A stretch of 64,000 bases of DNA, taken from a bacterium D16-50 (GTDB lineage Bacteria > Bacillota > Clostridia > Lachnospirales > Lachnospiraceae). Below, in pieces: positions 51,203 through 60,977 of the stretch. Below the pieces are notes generated by a model that saw only the letters and a program-made list of their open reading frames with translations, did no database searches and had not been told where the DNA came from. The stretch lies in the NCBI GenBank assembly GCA_003612485.1, contig RAZA01000025.1, positions 1 through 64,000 of the forward strand, read 5' to 3'. Made by a program: the position numbers and the translations under genes. Within the stretch, counting starts at the first letter, position 1. Each line of letters starts with the position of its first letter.

Positions 51203-52579
51203 TCAGCCTCCGCAGCAAAGCGCCTCTAAATAAGCCTGCCCTTCCTCTGCCATGGCGTCCTCAAGCTGCAGCTTCAGATGGTGCTCCAACGCCTCCTCAT
51301 CCTCCATAACCGCCTTTACATCCGAGACCATCCTATCAAACTCTCCCACCGGATATACATGGGCGTCTGCCACATACTCCCGATTATGTATGGTCTCACT
51401 GAAGGCAAATATCAACTGTTTATGCAGGAAAGCCTGATATACCGCAGACACAATTTCCGTCCAATGGTTGATATCAAAATAATAGTCGCAGCATAGGAAC
51501 AGTTTGTCCAACACCGGTTGCTGCACGCAGGGATATAAAGATACATTGCTGTAGGCATCCAGCGACATCAGCTTTGGCGACATCAGCGTAACTGCAGCAA
51601 TGTGAAAATGCATCTCCGGGAATGCGCGGATCAGCTCTTCACAGTGTTCTATCCTCTCGGAATTGGTACAGATCAGCGCTTCAGACCCATGTCCATTTTC
51701 TTTCTTGAAGTCATAAATATACCCCAGTCTCCCGGCTCTGGCCCCGTCAGCCCCCAGTCCTGCCCAGCTGCCGCAAGCTCCCCGCTTCTGCAGCAGAACC
51801 TTCCCCGTGCGGGGCGCCCGCCCCTCCAGAATCCCCTGCATACTCTCCGGAATTCCCTCTTCCACAGCCTCCTGCCAGAATAGGATATCTCTCTTTGAAG
51901 ACGGGTCAAGCCTGCCGGATATCCAGAACGGATCCCCCAGCGAATTGTAGCAGACCTGCCTGCGCCCGGCTCCCGCCCGATTCAGGAAATAAAACATCAT
52001 ATCCCGCTTGTGGCGGAAAAATTTCACCAGTTCTTTGTCATTTACAATCAAGTCTCCGGTAACGGCATTCTCCACAATGGCCTCCTGCCCTGCCGCCGTC
52101 AGCCAGGTCCTGCCCAGCTCCCTGCCCTGATCGTCATAGCAGGTTCTGGCATACACGGCGCCATACCGATTATAATGATCCCGGAAGCGCACCCCTCCCC
52201 TCCTGTCAAGCCAGTCCACTGTTTTTACCAGCCATTTTCTGGGAGATTCCCAGTAATAGATCCGCCCCTTTTCCTCATGCTGGCAGGTAATTCTCCCATA
52301 GTCTGCCTCCCCCACTCCCGCGTGGATGCTCCAATGGTCCGGCACCGGAATCTCATTGAAGAACCGGGGCTTCCCAAGCTGCCTTCCCTCCTCCTGAAAG
52401 TATCCAAGGAACAGATCGTACACCGACATAACCCCCTCCGGCAGGAAAGGGTCTTCCTCCAGAACCACCACGGAACAAGAACAGCCTGCCCGCAGAAAGG
52501 ACTCGTGCAGCCGTATGGCATTCTGGGAATAGCTGTCCAATAACAATATGGTATCCTTCAGCACAATAGGTTCTGCCAT
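51203..52579 (-). CDS. gtfB: Accessory Sec glycosylation chaperone GtfB (copy 2)
   Basis: A 458-residue GtfB: DTILLLDSYSQNAIRLHESFLRAG, FLPEGVMSVYDLFLG, HYNRYGAVYARTCYDDQG, ALICTNSERIEHCEELIRAFPEMHFHIAAVTLMSPKLM, YSNVSLYP, YYFDINHWTEIVSAVYQAFLH. It is closely similar in layout to copy 1 and overlaps its own gtfA partner by the same 22 nt. It should form a GtfA2-GtfB2 complex that recognises the protein substrate. GGAGG precedes the ATG. Confidence 0.92.
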   Translation of the reverse strand: MAEPIVLKDTILLLDSYSQNAIRLHESFLRAGCSCSVVVLEEDPFLPEGVMSVYDLFLGYFQEEGRQLGKPRFFNEIPVPDHWSIHAGVGEADYGRITCQHEEKGRIYYWESPRKWLVKTVDWLDRRGGVRFRDHYNRYGAVYARTCYDDQGRELGRTWLTAAGQEAIVENAVTGDLIVNDKELVKFFRHKRDMMFYFLNRAGAGRRQVCYNSLGDPFWISGRLDPSSKRDILFWQEAVEEGIPESMQGILEGRAPRTGKVLLQKRGACGSWAGLGADGARAGRLGYIYDFKKENGHGSEALICTNSERIEHCEELIRAFPEMHFHIAAVTLMSPKLMSLDAYSNVSLYPCVQQPVLDKLFLCCDYYFDINHWTEIVSAVYQAFLHKQLIFAFSETIHNREYVADAHVYPVGEFDRMVSDVKAVMEDEEALEHHLKLQLEDAMAEEGQAYLEALCCGG

Positions 52580-54027
52580 TTCTTTTCTACCTCCTTCTCC
52601 AGATAGCCCCTTGCTTTCTCATAGGAATGCTTCCGAAACGCCTGCAGGTCCGCTTCCGTGAATAAACGGACGATGGCTTCTGCCAATGCCCCCACATCCG
52701 CCCAGGGCACTCTATAACCATTTTCCCCTTCATCAACGAACATCTGCGCCCCGTAACGCATATCGTAGCTGACAATGGGAAGCCCGGAGCCAACGGCCTC
52801 TAAAAGCGTCACCCCCAATGTCTCCACATAAGATGCAGATACATAGGCTTCATATTCCTGATAAACCTCATCCAGCTTCTGAAAGCCGCGCAGCTGTACA
52901 TACCCGCCGCAGCCAAGCTTTTGTATCAGTTCCTGAAGCCTTTCTCTCTCCCTGCCCTCCCCATAGATATCCAGAGTCAGTTCCGGCACCTTTTTTCTGG
53001 CCGCCGCCACGGCCTCTATCACCTGATCCATCCGTTTCTCCGGGGCCAGACGGCCCGCGGACAACAGCGCAAACTTACGCCGGGGCTTTCGGGGCTTCCT
53101 AAGTTCGGAAAGCCCCATCACCGGTATGGTGGCAATCCTAGGGCATACACCATTGTACTTCTGCATCTGCTCCCGGAGAAGATCACTCTGGGCATCCGTG
53201 TTGGTGATAAAGAAACTGATCTTTTCCGGGTGGGCAAAAACATATTCATAAATGCCATACCACAGGATATGCTCCTCGTTCTGGTTCAAGAAATGGTCCG
53301 CATGCATCATCACCCCCACTCTGGCAGGTACTGCATTCAAAATAAAGGCCGACTTCTCAATCATCCCCGGCTCCAGATCAATGATAACCGTATCGTCCTC
53401 GGTCAGATTCAGCCGGGACATCATGTAGCCCACCAGTTCTTCTCTGGAATACAGCAGCCGGTCCGGGAATTTATAGAGAACACGGTCTTTCTCCGTCACT
53501 TCTTCATAAGCCACACTGCCATCCTGATTGAAAAACCGTCTCAAATACAAATGCGCATGTCCGTCTATAGGAACATAATACTCAGAATAGATCCTGCAAT
53601 AGGTATAATAGTCCTTCCTGACCAGACAGCCTCCGGAAATCATCTCTACCCTATGGACAAGATCGTCTTTCCCCTCTTCCAGAAAGGCTTTTAAGGTAAC
53701 GGCGGACTGTACAAAACGATAAGTCAGGATCCCCCCATCCTTGGAAACTGTGTACTTTTTCTCCCCAAAGGTATCCTCCAGCTGTTCCAGAGTATATGTA
53801 ACCGGTGAAGTCCGGCAGTCTGTGAAAAATCCGTACATCCAGATAACCTCGGAATCCAGAAAGCCCAGATAGGATGTCTCCTGCTGGATGTTTTTCTCCG
53901 GAAAGGTGGTGGCAAAAATAAATTTTGCTTCCAGCCCAAGCCTGCGGAACAGTTTCGCCCGATAGGCCTGTCCTGTCTCCACGCCGCCCTTCAGCCAATA
54001 GTAAAAGTGATGGAAATTATAGATCAT
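52558..54027 (-). CDS. gtfA: GtfA-type glycosyltransferase (copy 2)
   Basis: A 489-residue GtfA homologue with the beta-domain (CLVRKDYYTYCRIYSEYYVPID, FFNQDGSVAYEEV) and GT4 half with E402/E410 (ETLGVTLLE). Its first loop differs from copy 1: YYWLKGGVETGQAYRAKLF instead of GIGWASSGVEYAQAYRAKLL. The same altered loop is present in the 55077-56543 protein. Paired with gtfB copy 2. It probably initiates or extends glycans on a second substrate or site. Confidence 0.9.
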   Translation of the reverse strand: MIYNFHHFYYWLKGGVETGQAYRAKLFRRLGLEAKFIFATTFPEKNIQQETSYLGFLDSEVIWMYGFFTDCRTSPVTYTLEQLEDTFGEKKYTVSKDGGILTYRFVQSAVTLKAFLEEGKDDLVHRVEMISGGCLVRKDYYTYCRIYSEYYVPIDGHAHLYLRRFFNQDGSVAYEEVTEKDRVLYKFPDRLLYSREELVGYMMSRLNLTEDDTVIIDLEPGMIEKSAFILNAVPARVGVMMHADHFLNQNEEHILWYGIYEYVFAHPEKISFFITNTDAQSDLLREQMQKYNGVCPRIATIPVMGLSELRKPRKPRRKFALLSAGRLAPEKRMDQVIEAVAAARKKVPELTLDIYGEGRERERLQELIQKLGCGGYVQLRGFQKLDEVYQEYEAYVSASYVETLGVTLLEAVGSGLPIVSYDMRYGAQMFVDEGENGYRVPWADVGALAEAIVRLFTEADLQAFRKHSYEKARGYLEKEVEKKWQNLLC

Positions 54028-54057
54028 GCTCCTGCCCCTTCCCTATTTCCTGCTCCC

Positions 54058-55080
54058 TCAGTCATACAGCAGCCGGAATATTGCATCTGTCAACAGTTTT
54101 CTGGAAAAATAGCTGTTTCGGACCAGACTGCCAAAAGAATCCGCGTTCTTGGCCATCTCCGCATATTGCTCTTTGGTGACACGCGCCACCTGATTCACCG
54201 CTTCCTCCAGAGAATCCACTGCCAGTCCCAGATTCTTCCTGCGCACTGTCTCTGCCTCAGGTACGCTCCCATGCACGATCACCGGAAGGCCTGCCCCCAG
54301 ATATGTGCCAAGCTTACAGCAGGCATTGCGCTTCATATACTCGCTCCACACCGGATCGTCATGCCACAGCAGGCCGAAACCCCCGCTCTTTCTCAATGCA
54401 TCCGCCAGAAGATTTTCGTGGTTGAACCACCCAAGACAGCGGATATTCTTGCCTCTGGCCCATGCGTATTCTCCAGAAGGCGCCGTAATCGCCAGTTCCA
54501 CCTCATCGCTGTCCCAATTCTGTACAAAGGGTCTGGGAACCCGTATCACGTCCGCTGCAAAATTTACCCGTCTCCGAAACGGCGGCTTTTCCCCCAGATC
54601 AATGTCCACCGGCGCGTCCCACATCCTCTGGATAACTGTTTTCTTTACTGTAAGCCCCTTGGAATACAGAAAATCCGCCATATTCTGTGAAGGCAGGATC
54701 ATCAGGTCCGCCCGGTTATACAAGGCGATATATCTGTCCAGCTCCTTGAGAGCCCTATGGTCCATCAGCGGAGGGACATCATGCAGGAAAAATATCTTCT
54801 TCAGCTCCCTATACCCATTAAAGTGCGCTACCAAAGCCTCGTCGAACTCAATGCAGTTCCAGGTCGGCAGCTGAAAGATCACCACATCCCCATGCCCCAC
54901 CGAAGCAACGATTCCGTCCAGACGGGTGCGCAGCATATCTGCCGTGTCCGAATGCATAGGATATTTATAGATTCCCAGTTCATTGAAATGCAGGTCTCTT
55001 TTGGCTATATCCGCCACCATCTGCTGTGCTTTTCCTGTAGTACCGCCAATCCCATAGAGATTTGTGATATGAACCCTCAA
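54058..55080 (-). CDS. Gtf3-like glycosyltransferase
   Basis: A 340-residue transferase starting RVHITNLYGIGGTTGKAQQMVADIAK, with FFLHDVPPLM, MILPSQNMADFLYSKGL, NIRCLGWFNHENLL, FGLLWHDDPVWSEYMKRNACCKLGTYLGAGLPVIV and FSRKLLTDAIF. This matches the Gtf3 family, which adds the second sugar (glucose on GlcNAc in S. parasanguinis Fap1). The TTG at 55080 overlaps the previous stop (TTGA) and has GGAGG seven bases upstream; an ATG at 55098 is less well placed. Donor and acceptor here are not known. Confidence 0.92.
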   Translation of the reverse strand: MRVHITNLYGIGGTTGKAQQMVADIAKRDLHFNELGIYKYPMHSDTADMLRTRLDGIVASVGHGDVVIFQLPTWNCIEFDEALVAHFNGYRELKKIFFLHDVPPLMDHRALKELDRYIALYNRADLMILPSQNMADFLYSKGLTVKKTVIQRMWDAPVDIDLGEKPPFRRRVNFAADVIRVPRPFVQNWDSDEVELAITAPSGEYAWARGKNIRCLGWFNHENLLADALRKSGGFGLLWHDDPVWSEYMKRNACCKLGTYLGAGLPVIVHGSVPEAETVRRKNLGLAVDSLEEAVNQVARVTKEQYAEMAKNADSFGSLVRNSYFSRKLLTDAIFRLLYD

Positions 55081-56543
55081 GATAGCACCTCCATCCATCT
55101 CTTCCCTATGGCTGTATCCAGATAACCTTCTGCTTTCCGGTAAGAATATTTCCGGAAGGCTTCCAGATCCGCTTCCGTAAAAAGCCGGATGATTCCCTCT
55201 GCCAGTCCCTCGCTTGAAATCCGCGATACCCTATATCCGTTTTTCCCCTCTTCCACAAATACCTGCATCCCATAGGGCAGGTCAAATGCCACTATGGGCA
55301 GCCCTGAACCAACTGCCTCCAACAATGTTATACCAAAGGTCTCCCCCAAAGATGCTGATACATATGCCTCATATTGTTGATAAACCTCATCCAATTTCTG
55401 AAAGCCGCACAAGCGTACATAACTGCTGCAGCCCAACCGGTCTATCAGTTCTCGCAGCTTCCCTTCATCACTGCCTTCCCCATAGATATCCAAAGTCAGA
55501 TCCGGGATTACCTTTCTGGCTGCCGTTACCGCTTCTATGACCCAATCTGTCCTCTTATCAGCTTGCAGCCGTCCGGCTGTAATAAGGGAATGGGGCTTCC
55601 TTTCCTTTTCGGGAATGCGGATTCCTTCCAGCCCTGCCACCGGAATCGTCTCTACCCTGACGTCCTTTCCTTTATAATAACGAAATTGTTCCCGAAGCAC
55701 ATGACTCTGCGCATCTGTATTGGTTACAAAAAAATGAATCTTTTCAGGATGAGAAAACGCATACTCAAACATGTCATACCACAGCACATGTTCTTCATCG
55801 CTATACCGATAATGACGGGAATGAATAATAAAACCAACCTTTGCCGGAAATGCATTCTGCACAAACGCGGCCCTATCGATCATTCCCCATTCCCCGTCTA
55901 TCAGAACCACATCCCTCTCGGTAAGGTTCAGGCAGCTCATCATATATCCCACCAGCTCTTCTCTGGAATAGAGCAGCCTATCCGGAAATTTATAAATTAC
56001 CTTGTCCCCATCTGTCATCTCTTCATATGCAATTGTGCCATTTTCATTATAGAATCTTCTTAGATACAGCTGCGCGCGGCCCTCCACCGGAATGTAAAAT
56101 TCGGAATAAACCCTGCAATACGTGTAATAGTCCTTCCGCACCAGACACCCATTTGAAATCATCACAAGGCTATATACGAGGTCACTGCTGCCATCCACCA
56201 AAAACGCCGTGTAATAGATATTCCTCTTTGGAAAAGTATATGTCGCCATATTTCCGCTTTTGGAGTAAATGAATTCTTCCTCAAAAGCAGCCTCCAATTT
56301 CGCCAAAGTATAAGTAACCGGTGATGGCTTACAGTTGGTAAAAAAGCCATACATCCACAGCACCTCTGAGTCCAAATAGCCCAGCTGCCTTGTCTCATCC
56401 CAAATATTATGTTCGGGAAATGTAGTAGCAAAAACAAATCTGGCGTCCATTCCCAGCCTCCGGAATAATTTTGCCCTATACGCCTGCCCCGTTTCCACAC
56501 CGCCTTTCAGCCAGTGATAATAGTGATGAAAGCTATAAATCAT
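55077..56543 (-). CDS. GtfA-family glycosyltransferase (unpaired)
   Basis: A 488-residue paralogue of gtfA copy 2, with YSFHHYYHWLKGGVETGQAYRAKLFRRLG at the start, the beta-domain (CLVRKDYYTYCRVYSEFYIPV) and E401/E409 (ETFGITLLE). It has no adjacent gtfB. It is translationally linked to the Gtf3-like gene by a 4-nt overlap. The ATG at 56543 has GGAGG; the open frame to 56603 overlaps the end of the preceding gene and is not needed. By eye its DNA is more AT-rich than the rest of the island, which suggests separate acquisition. Confidence 0.9.
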   Translation of the reverse strand: MIYSFHHYYHWLKGGVETGQAYRAKLFRRLGMDARFVFATTFPEHNIWDETRQLGYLDSEVLWMYGFFTNCKPSPVTYTLAKLEAAFEEEFIYSKSGNMATYTFPKRNIYYTAFLVDGSSDLVYSLVMISNGCLVRKDYYTYCRVYSEFYIPVEGRAQLYLRRFYNENGTIAYEEMTDGDKVIYKFPDRLLYSREELVGYMMSCLNLTERDVVLIDGEWGMIDRAAFVQNAFPAKVGFIIHSRHYRYSDEEHVLWYDMFEYAFSHPEKIHFFVTNTDAQSHVLREQFRYYKGKDVRVETIPVAGLEGIRIPEKERKPHSLITAGRLQADKRTDWVIEAVTAARKVIPDLTLDIYGEGSDEGKLRELIDRLGCSSYVRLCGFQKLDEVYQQYEAYVSASLGETFGITLLEAVGSGLPIVAFDLPYGMQVFVEEGKNGYRVSRISSEGLAEGIIRLFTEADLEAFRKYSYRKAEGYLDTAIGKRWMEVLS

Positions 56544-56571
56544 ATGAATCCTCCCTATTTCTCTCAAAGAA

Positions 56572-58101
56572 TCACTGCAGCAATTCCATCCACTTTTCCT
56601 CAATGGCCCCCATCAAAAATCCTTCCGCAATTCTGTAGGAACATTTGTGAAATAATTCCAGACGTTCCGGCTGCGCAAAAATCTCAAGAATCTTTTCAGC
56701 CATGCTGCCGATGAGCTTCTCTGCATCTTCATTGACAGAAGCCGGTTCAAACCTGACCAGATAGCCATTCTCCCTCGAATGAACCAGCAGACGGCTTCCA
56801 TACTTTGCGTCTAGGCCAACCACTGCCGTTCCGGAGGAGATGGCCTCCAGTATGGAGAGCCCTAAGGTTTCAAAAGTGGAGGCCGTCAGAAACACTTCAT
56901 AATTCCGGTATAGCTCCCTGACGTCCTGATGTCCCATGAACCGGATGTAGGACTGAGCCTGACGCGCCTCCACCAGACCCTTCATGGCAGCCATGTGCTC
57001 CGGATTCCCCCCGCCATAGATGTCCAGCGAAATATCCGGATTCGTCCTATGTGCCATTACCACGCTCTCTATGATCCAGTCGATCCTCTTGTGGGCCTGA
57101 ATCCGGGAAACGGACAGTATGGATCCCCGCTTCCGCTCCTTGTCCGGATACCGCAGCTTGTCCGCGCCCCCTGCCGGAATGACCACGATACGGGGAATCC
57201 CGCAATGGTATTGTCCAAGCTTGCCCTCCAGATCCTCCTTCTGCTGCCCGGTAGACACCACTATGGTATCCAGCATACCGGAATACTTAAATAAATAATT
57301 GTAATCCTGATTGAAATTTACCGTGTACCTGCTCTCACCCTTTTCAAAATAGTGTCCGGCATGCATGACGGCCACCATCCGGGCCTGTCCCTTTTCCTGA
57401 AAAAGGGGCTGGACGTAATCCAGCTGGGCAAATCGGTCTATCAGGACTGTATCATCCCGGGACAGCTGCAGCCCCTTTACAAATTCCGCAATCAATTCCG
57501 ATTTCGTGAGAACCCCACCGTCGGGGAACAAGTACCATGATCTCTCTCCCTCAAAAATCTGTTCATAGGCAACGGCGCCGTTTCCATGGCAATAGACCCG
57601 TCTCGTCCTTTTCGCGTAGAGCCCCCGCTCCCCCTCCGCCGTCACATAATAGTCCGCATAGGCCATATGGTCCGTATAGTGCTCTGTGCGAACCAGCTTC
57701 CCCTGATGAAAGAAATGAACCATGGTGAGCGCTTCCGGCTTCTCCTGAGCGAATACCAGCGCGGCTATCACCATACCGTCCTTTCGCAGTTGGATTTCCG
57801 AATCTCGGTATTTTACATCCGTGCTTTCCAGACTCCTCTTCAGTTCTGCAAGCTTATCCTGTACCATCACAGTCAGTCCCAGCGCGGGCCGGTCCAGAAA
57901 AAAGTGATGCACGCTCAGCATCTCCTCTTCCCTGATCCCCAGACTTTCATAAAATCTAATATTCTCTCTGCCGGGCAGCTCTGTAAAAATGTACCGCACA
58001 GAACCGGACAGCTTCCTCAGGATCCCGGCCCGATATCCCTGCGCATAATCCACCCCGTTGGGAAAATACCCCACCAAAAGACTGTATACATAAATTGCCA
58101 T
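56572..58101 (-). CDS. GtfA-family glycosyltransferase, diverged (unpaired)
   Basis: A 509-residue GT4 protein with GtfA layout: start VYSLLVGYFPNGVDYAQGYRAGILRKLSG, a beta-domain (KLVRTEHYTDHMAYADYYVT, VYCHGNGAVAYEQ), and E411/E419 (ETLGLSILE). It is the most divergent of the four GtfA-like proteins and lies directly after secA2. The N-terminal NGVDYAQGYR loop is closer to canonical GtfA than to copy 2. It may add a later sugar or use the third GtfB-like protein as partner; both are guesses. Confidence 0.88.
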   Translation of the reverse strand: MAIYVYSLLVGYFPNGVDYAQGYRAGILRKLSGSVRYIFTELPGRENIRFYESLGIREEEMLSVHHFFLDRPALGLTVMVQDKLAELKRSLESTDVKYRDSEIQLRKDGMVIAALVFAQEKPEALTMVHFFHQGKLVRTEHYTDHMAYADYYVTAEGERGLYAKRTRRVYCHGNGAVAYEQIFEGERSWYLFPDGGVLTKSELIAEFVKGLQLSRDDTVLIDRFAQLDYVQPLFQEKGQARMVAVMHAGHYFEKGESRYTVNFNQDYNYLFKYSGMLDTIVVSTGQQKEDLEGKLGQYHCGIPRIVVIPAGGADKLRYPDKERKRGSILSVSRIQAHKRIDWIIESVVMAHRTNPDISLDIYGGGNPEHMAAMKGLVEARQAQSYIRFMGHQDVRELYRNYEVFLTASTFETLGLSILEAISSGTAVVGLDAKYGSRLLVHSRENGYLVRFEPASVNEDAEKLIGSMAEKILEIFAQPERLELFHKCSYRIAEGFLMGAIEEKWMELLQ

Positions 58102-58153
58102 GGCTTGTGCCCCCCTGCCCTAAAACAGATTCCCGCCCCTGTCAGCTTTCCCG

Positions 58154-60484
58154 TCAGGGGAATACAATGTGCAGCTGCCTCTTCTCGTCCATATAGATAT
58201 CGCTCAGCAGAATGTTCCGCATGGCATTCTCGTACACGGTGCTCTCCATCTTCCGAAAGGACCCGAAAGAATCATCCTGATACTCGAACAATAGGTTGCG
58301 CTGGGCGGTGGCCCTGCCTGAGACCGCTGCCTGAAGCTGCTGCATATAGTCCACCTGCTCCACCCACGCCTCGTCAATGGCGCTTAAGACCGCTACACGT
58401 ATAAACTGGTTCATGCGGCTTGCGCTGCCCGTCTTTTTCTCCTGTTCGGCCAGCCCCTGCCGTACCTTCTCCATAAGATACTGTTCAATGGCTTTTTTGT
58501 CTCCAAGGGAGAAATCCGGCGCCGCGTCCTCCAGCCGATAGGAGAGATTGTCCAGAATATAACGGTTCAGTATACGTATGTCCGCCACTCCGCCGGAGTC
58601 CAGAAAGCTTTTTATGTTCCGTTCCGCCATCTTCAGGATCATCTCTCTGGGCAGCTCCTCACCCTCCAGCAATTTATTTCTGGTGGCATAGATCAGTCCC
58701 CTCTGCCTTTGGATTACTTTGTCATAATCCACCGAGCGCTTCCGTCCCAGAACGGCGTTTTCCTCCCCAAGCCTCTGGGCCTTATTGATGAATTTTTTCA
58801 GCTTCCCCCTGCTGATGGGTCTTTTTCCCTCTATGTATTTGTCATAGACGGGATCCTCTCCCATCACATCATCCTGCAGCGACACAAAGAACTGACTGCT
58901 GCCCGCATCCCCCTGCCTTCCGGCGCGTCCTCTGGCCTGCCGCTCCATCCTCACATTGTCCATCCGTCCAATGCCGATGACGGCCAGACCTCCCAGCTCC
59001 TCCACGCCTTCCCCAAGCTTGATGTCGGTTCCCCTGCCCGCCATGGTGGTGGCCACAGTCACTGCCCCCCGCCGTCCTGCCTCCTTTACAATCTGGGCTT
59101 CCCAGTAAGCATTGTTGGCGCTCAGAACATTATGGGGAATCTTCTTCCTTAAGAATATCTTATGAACCGTCTCCGTATTCTCGATATTCGCAGCCACGAT
59201 CAGCACCGGCCGTCCCGTCCTATGGATCTCCAGAGCCTTTATGACTGCCGCGGAGACCTGCTTCTTGGTATTCTGGAAATAACAGTCCGGCAGATCCACC
59301 CGCTGTCTTGGCCTGTTGGGCGGAATCACCACCACCTTCACCCCATAGATGTCCCGCAGCTCGTCCGTAGCGTCCGCCACAGTGCCGCTCATGCCTGCCA
59401 GCTTAGGGAACATAAGGAACAGATTCTGGAACGTGACCACCGCCACGGCCCGGCTTTCCTGAGTGGGCTTCAAGCCCTCCTTCACTTCCAGAGCCTGATG
59501 CTGCCCTCCCCGGAGCTTCATGCCCTTGAGGGTCCTGCCGGTGCTGCCGTCCAGCAGCAAAAGCTCCCCCTCTCTGGACACCATATAGTTCTCCCCGCTC
59601 TCGAACAGCTTTCTGGCCCGCAGAGCCAGAATCACATGGCGGTTGATCTCAAAATTCTTGCTGCCGTAAAAATTGTCGATCTGAAAGAAAGTCTCCGCGT
59701 ACTGAATACCCTGTTCCGTAAGCCAGACCTTTCCCTCCTCCAGCATATAGTCCTGCCCTTCCGTCAATGTGGTGACGAAAAAATCCGCCACTTCATATAG
59801 GTTGGACTGCACTCTGGGGGAGGCGGATATCACAAGAGGGGTCTGGGCGCCGTCCAGCAGCACGGAATCCGCCTCGTCAACGATCACGTAATAATACTCC
59901 CGCAGGAAACGTTCCTTGGCGTTTTTCACAAGATTGTTCATCAAATAATCAAATCCAAGGGCACTGTGGGTAGTATATACGATGTCCGATGCGTACACCG
60001 CCTTTTTTTCATCCGTGCCAAATTCCTCCTGTCCCTTGACCGGGACACCTGCCGCCACAGTAAGCCCCATGAACCGGTAAACCGGCCCCATCTCCTCCGC
60101 GTCCCTGCAGGCCAGATATTCGTTGACCGTCACCAGAATGGTGCTCTTCCCCGTCAAGGCATTCAGGTAAAGCGGAAGCGTGGCCACCAGAGTCTTCCCT
60201 TCCCCGGTGTGCATCTCCGCCAGACAGCCCTGATGCATGGCAATTCCTCCCAGCACCTGTACGTCAAAGGGAGCCTTGCCCAGAATGCGGTAATCCGCCT
60301 CACAGATCGCCGCAAACGCCTCCGGCAGGATGTCGTCCAGCGTCTCCCCGCCGGCCAGACGCTCTTTGAATTCTTCCGTCAGATGGGACAGCTCCTGATC
60401 GGAAAGCTGCTCCATCCGCTCCTTGTAGCTCCTGACCTTTTTTAAGATCTTATTTAGTTTCTTTAATCGCCTCGTCAATCTCAT
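58154..60484 (-). CDS. secA2: Accessory Sec translocase ATPase SecA2
   Basis: The motor of the accessory Sec pathway, which exports glycosylated serine-rich adhesins. The 776-residue protein has Walker A MHTGEGKT (about 91-98), Walker B VDEADSVLLDGAQTPLVIS, LAGMSGTVADATDELRDIYG, TMAGRGTDIKLGEGVEELGG and QARGRAGRQGDAG. Compared with SecA1 in this window it is about 80 residues shorter and lacks the cysteine zinc tail, as expected for SecA2. It overlaps asp3 by 35 nt. Its channel partner SecY2 is not in the window. Confidence 0.95.
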   Translation of the reverse strand: MRLTRRLKKLNKILKKVRSYKERMEQLSDQELSHLTEEFKERLAGGETLDDILPEAFAAICEADYRILGKAPFDVQVLGGIAMHQGCLAEMHTGEGKTLVATLPLYLNALTGKSTILVTVNEYLACRDAEEMGPVYRFMGLTVAAGVPVKGQEEFGTDEKKAVYASDIVYTTHSALGFDYLMNNLVKNAKERFLREYYYVIVDEADSVLLDGAQTPLVISASPRVQSNLYEVADFFVTTLTEGQDYMLEEGKVWLTEQGIQYAETFFQIDNFYGSKNFEINRHVILALRARKLFESGENYMVSREGELLLLDGSTGRTLKGMKLRGGQHQALEVKEGLKPTQESRAVAVVTFQNLFLMFPKLAGMSGTVADATDELRDIYGVKVVVIPPNRPRQRVDLPDCYFQNTKKQVSAAVIKALEIHRTGRPVLIVAANIENTETVHKIFLRKKIPHNVLSANNAYWEAQIVKEAGRRGAVTVATTMAGRGTDIKLGEGVEELGGLAVIGIGRMDNVRMERQARGRAGRQGDAGSSQFFVSLQDDVMGEDPVYDKYIEGKRPISRGKLKKFINKAQRLGEENAVLGRKRSVDYDKVIQRQRGLIYATRNKLLEGEELPREMILKMAERNIKSFLDSGGVADIRILNRYILDNLSYRLEDAAPDFSLGDKKAIEQYLMEKVRQGLAEQEKKTGSASRMNQFIRVAVLSAIDEAWVEQVDYMQQLQAAVSGRATAQRNLLFEYQDDSFGSFRKMESTVYENAMRNILLSDIYMDEKRQLHIVFP

Positions 60485-60977
60485 GTTCGATTTCCTGAAT
60501 CTCTATAAAGTGGAAGCGGAAACATGTCATGCCGCCGTTAATCAACTGCATGCTGTAGCTATAGGTTCTTAGGGGACACCGGAAATACGACACCTGATCC
60601 CTAATGGCAATGCGCCCTGCCTCCGCGTCATATTTATCAAAGAATACCAGCTGGATCAGCCATCTCTCCCCCTCCGGGCAGTCTATGTGAACCCGCAGCC
60701 GGTATTCCCCCTCTCCGTCTATCATAGGCAGGGCCGGTTCTATCCGCTGCAGCTGGTAATAGGTTCTGGAATACCACTGCTTGATCACTGTCCCCGGCGG
60801 CATCAGCTCATTAGAAAATTCCACATCGTCTTTTGCGCGGTAAGAGATCTCCGATCCATACAAATAGGTGTTGGAGGAGTACTCATTCCAGTAAATGGTC
60901 CATTTTTCACCGGCTGTCCCATTCCCCTGCTCTCTCTGGGGGCTGCGTAAGGCAGCCCGTCTCAAGAATCTCTTCAC
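60450..60977 (-). CDS. asp3: Accessory Sec system protein Asp3
   Basis: Asp3 binds Asp1 and Asp2 and helps deliver the substrate to SecA2. The 175-residue protein has the family pattern: WTIYWNEYSSNTYLYGSEI, VEFSNELMPPGTVIKQWYS, PALPMIDGEGEYRL and IQLVFFDKYDAEAGRIAIRD. It starts at a GTG (60977) that overlaps the asp2 stop by 4 nt (GTGA) with AGGAGG in front, and runs 35 nt into secA2. Tight overlap supports translational coupling. Confidence 0.92.
   Translation of the reverse strand: MKRFLRRAALRSPQREQGNGTAGEKWTIYWNEYSSNTYLYGSEISYRAKDDVEFSNELMPPGTVIKQWYSRTYYQLQRIEPALPMIDGEGEYRLRVHIDCPEGERWLIQLVFFDKYDAEAGRIAIRDQVSYFRCPLRTYSYSMQLINGGMTCFRFHFIEIQEIEHEIDEAIKETK

Noticed and set aside
58154..60484. 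SecA2 as a simple duplicate of the housekeeping SecA
   Set aside because: It lacks the zinc tail, is shorter and is embedded between asp3 and the Gtf genes, which defines the accessory type.
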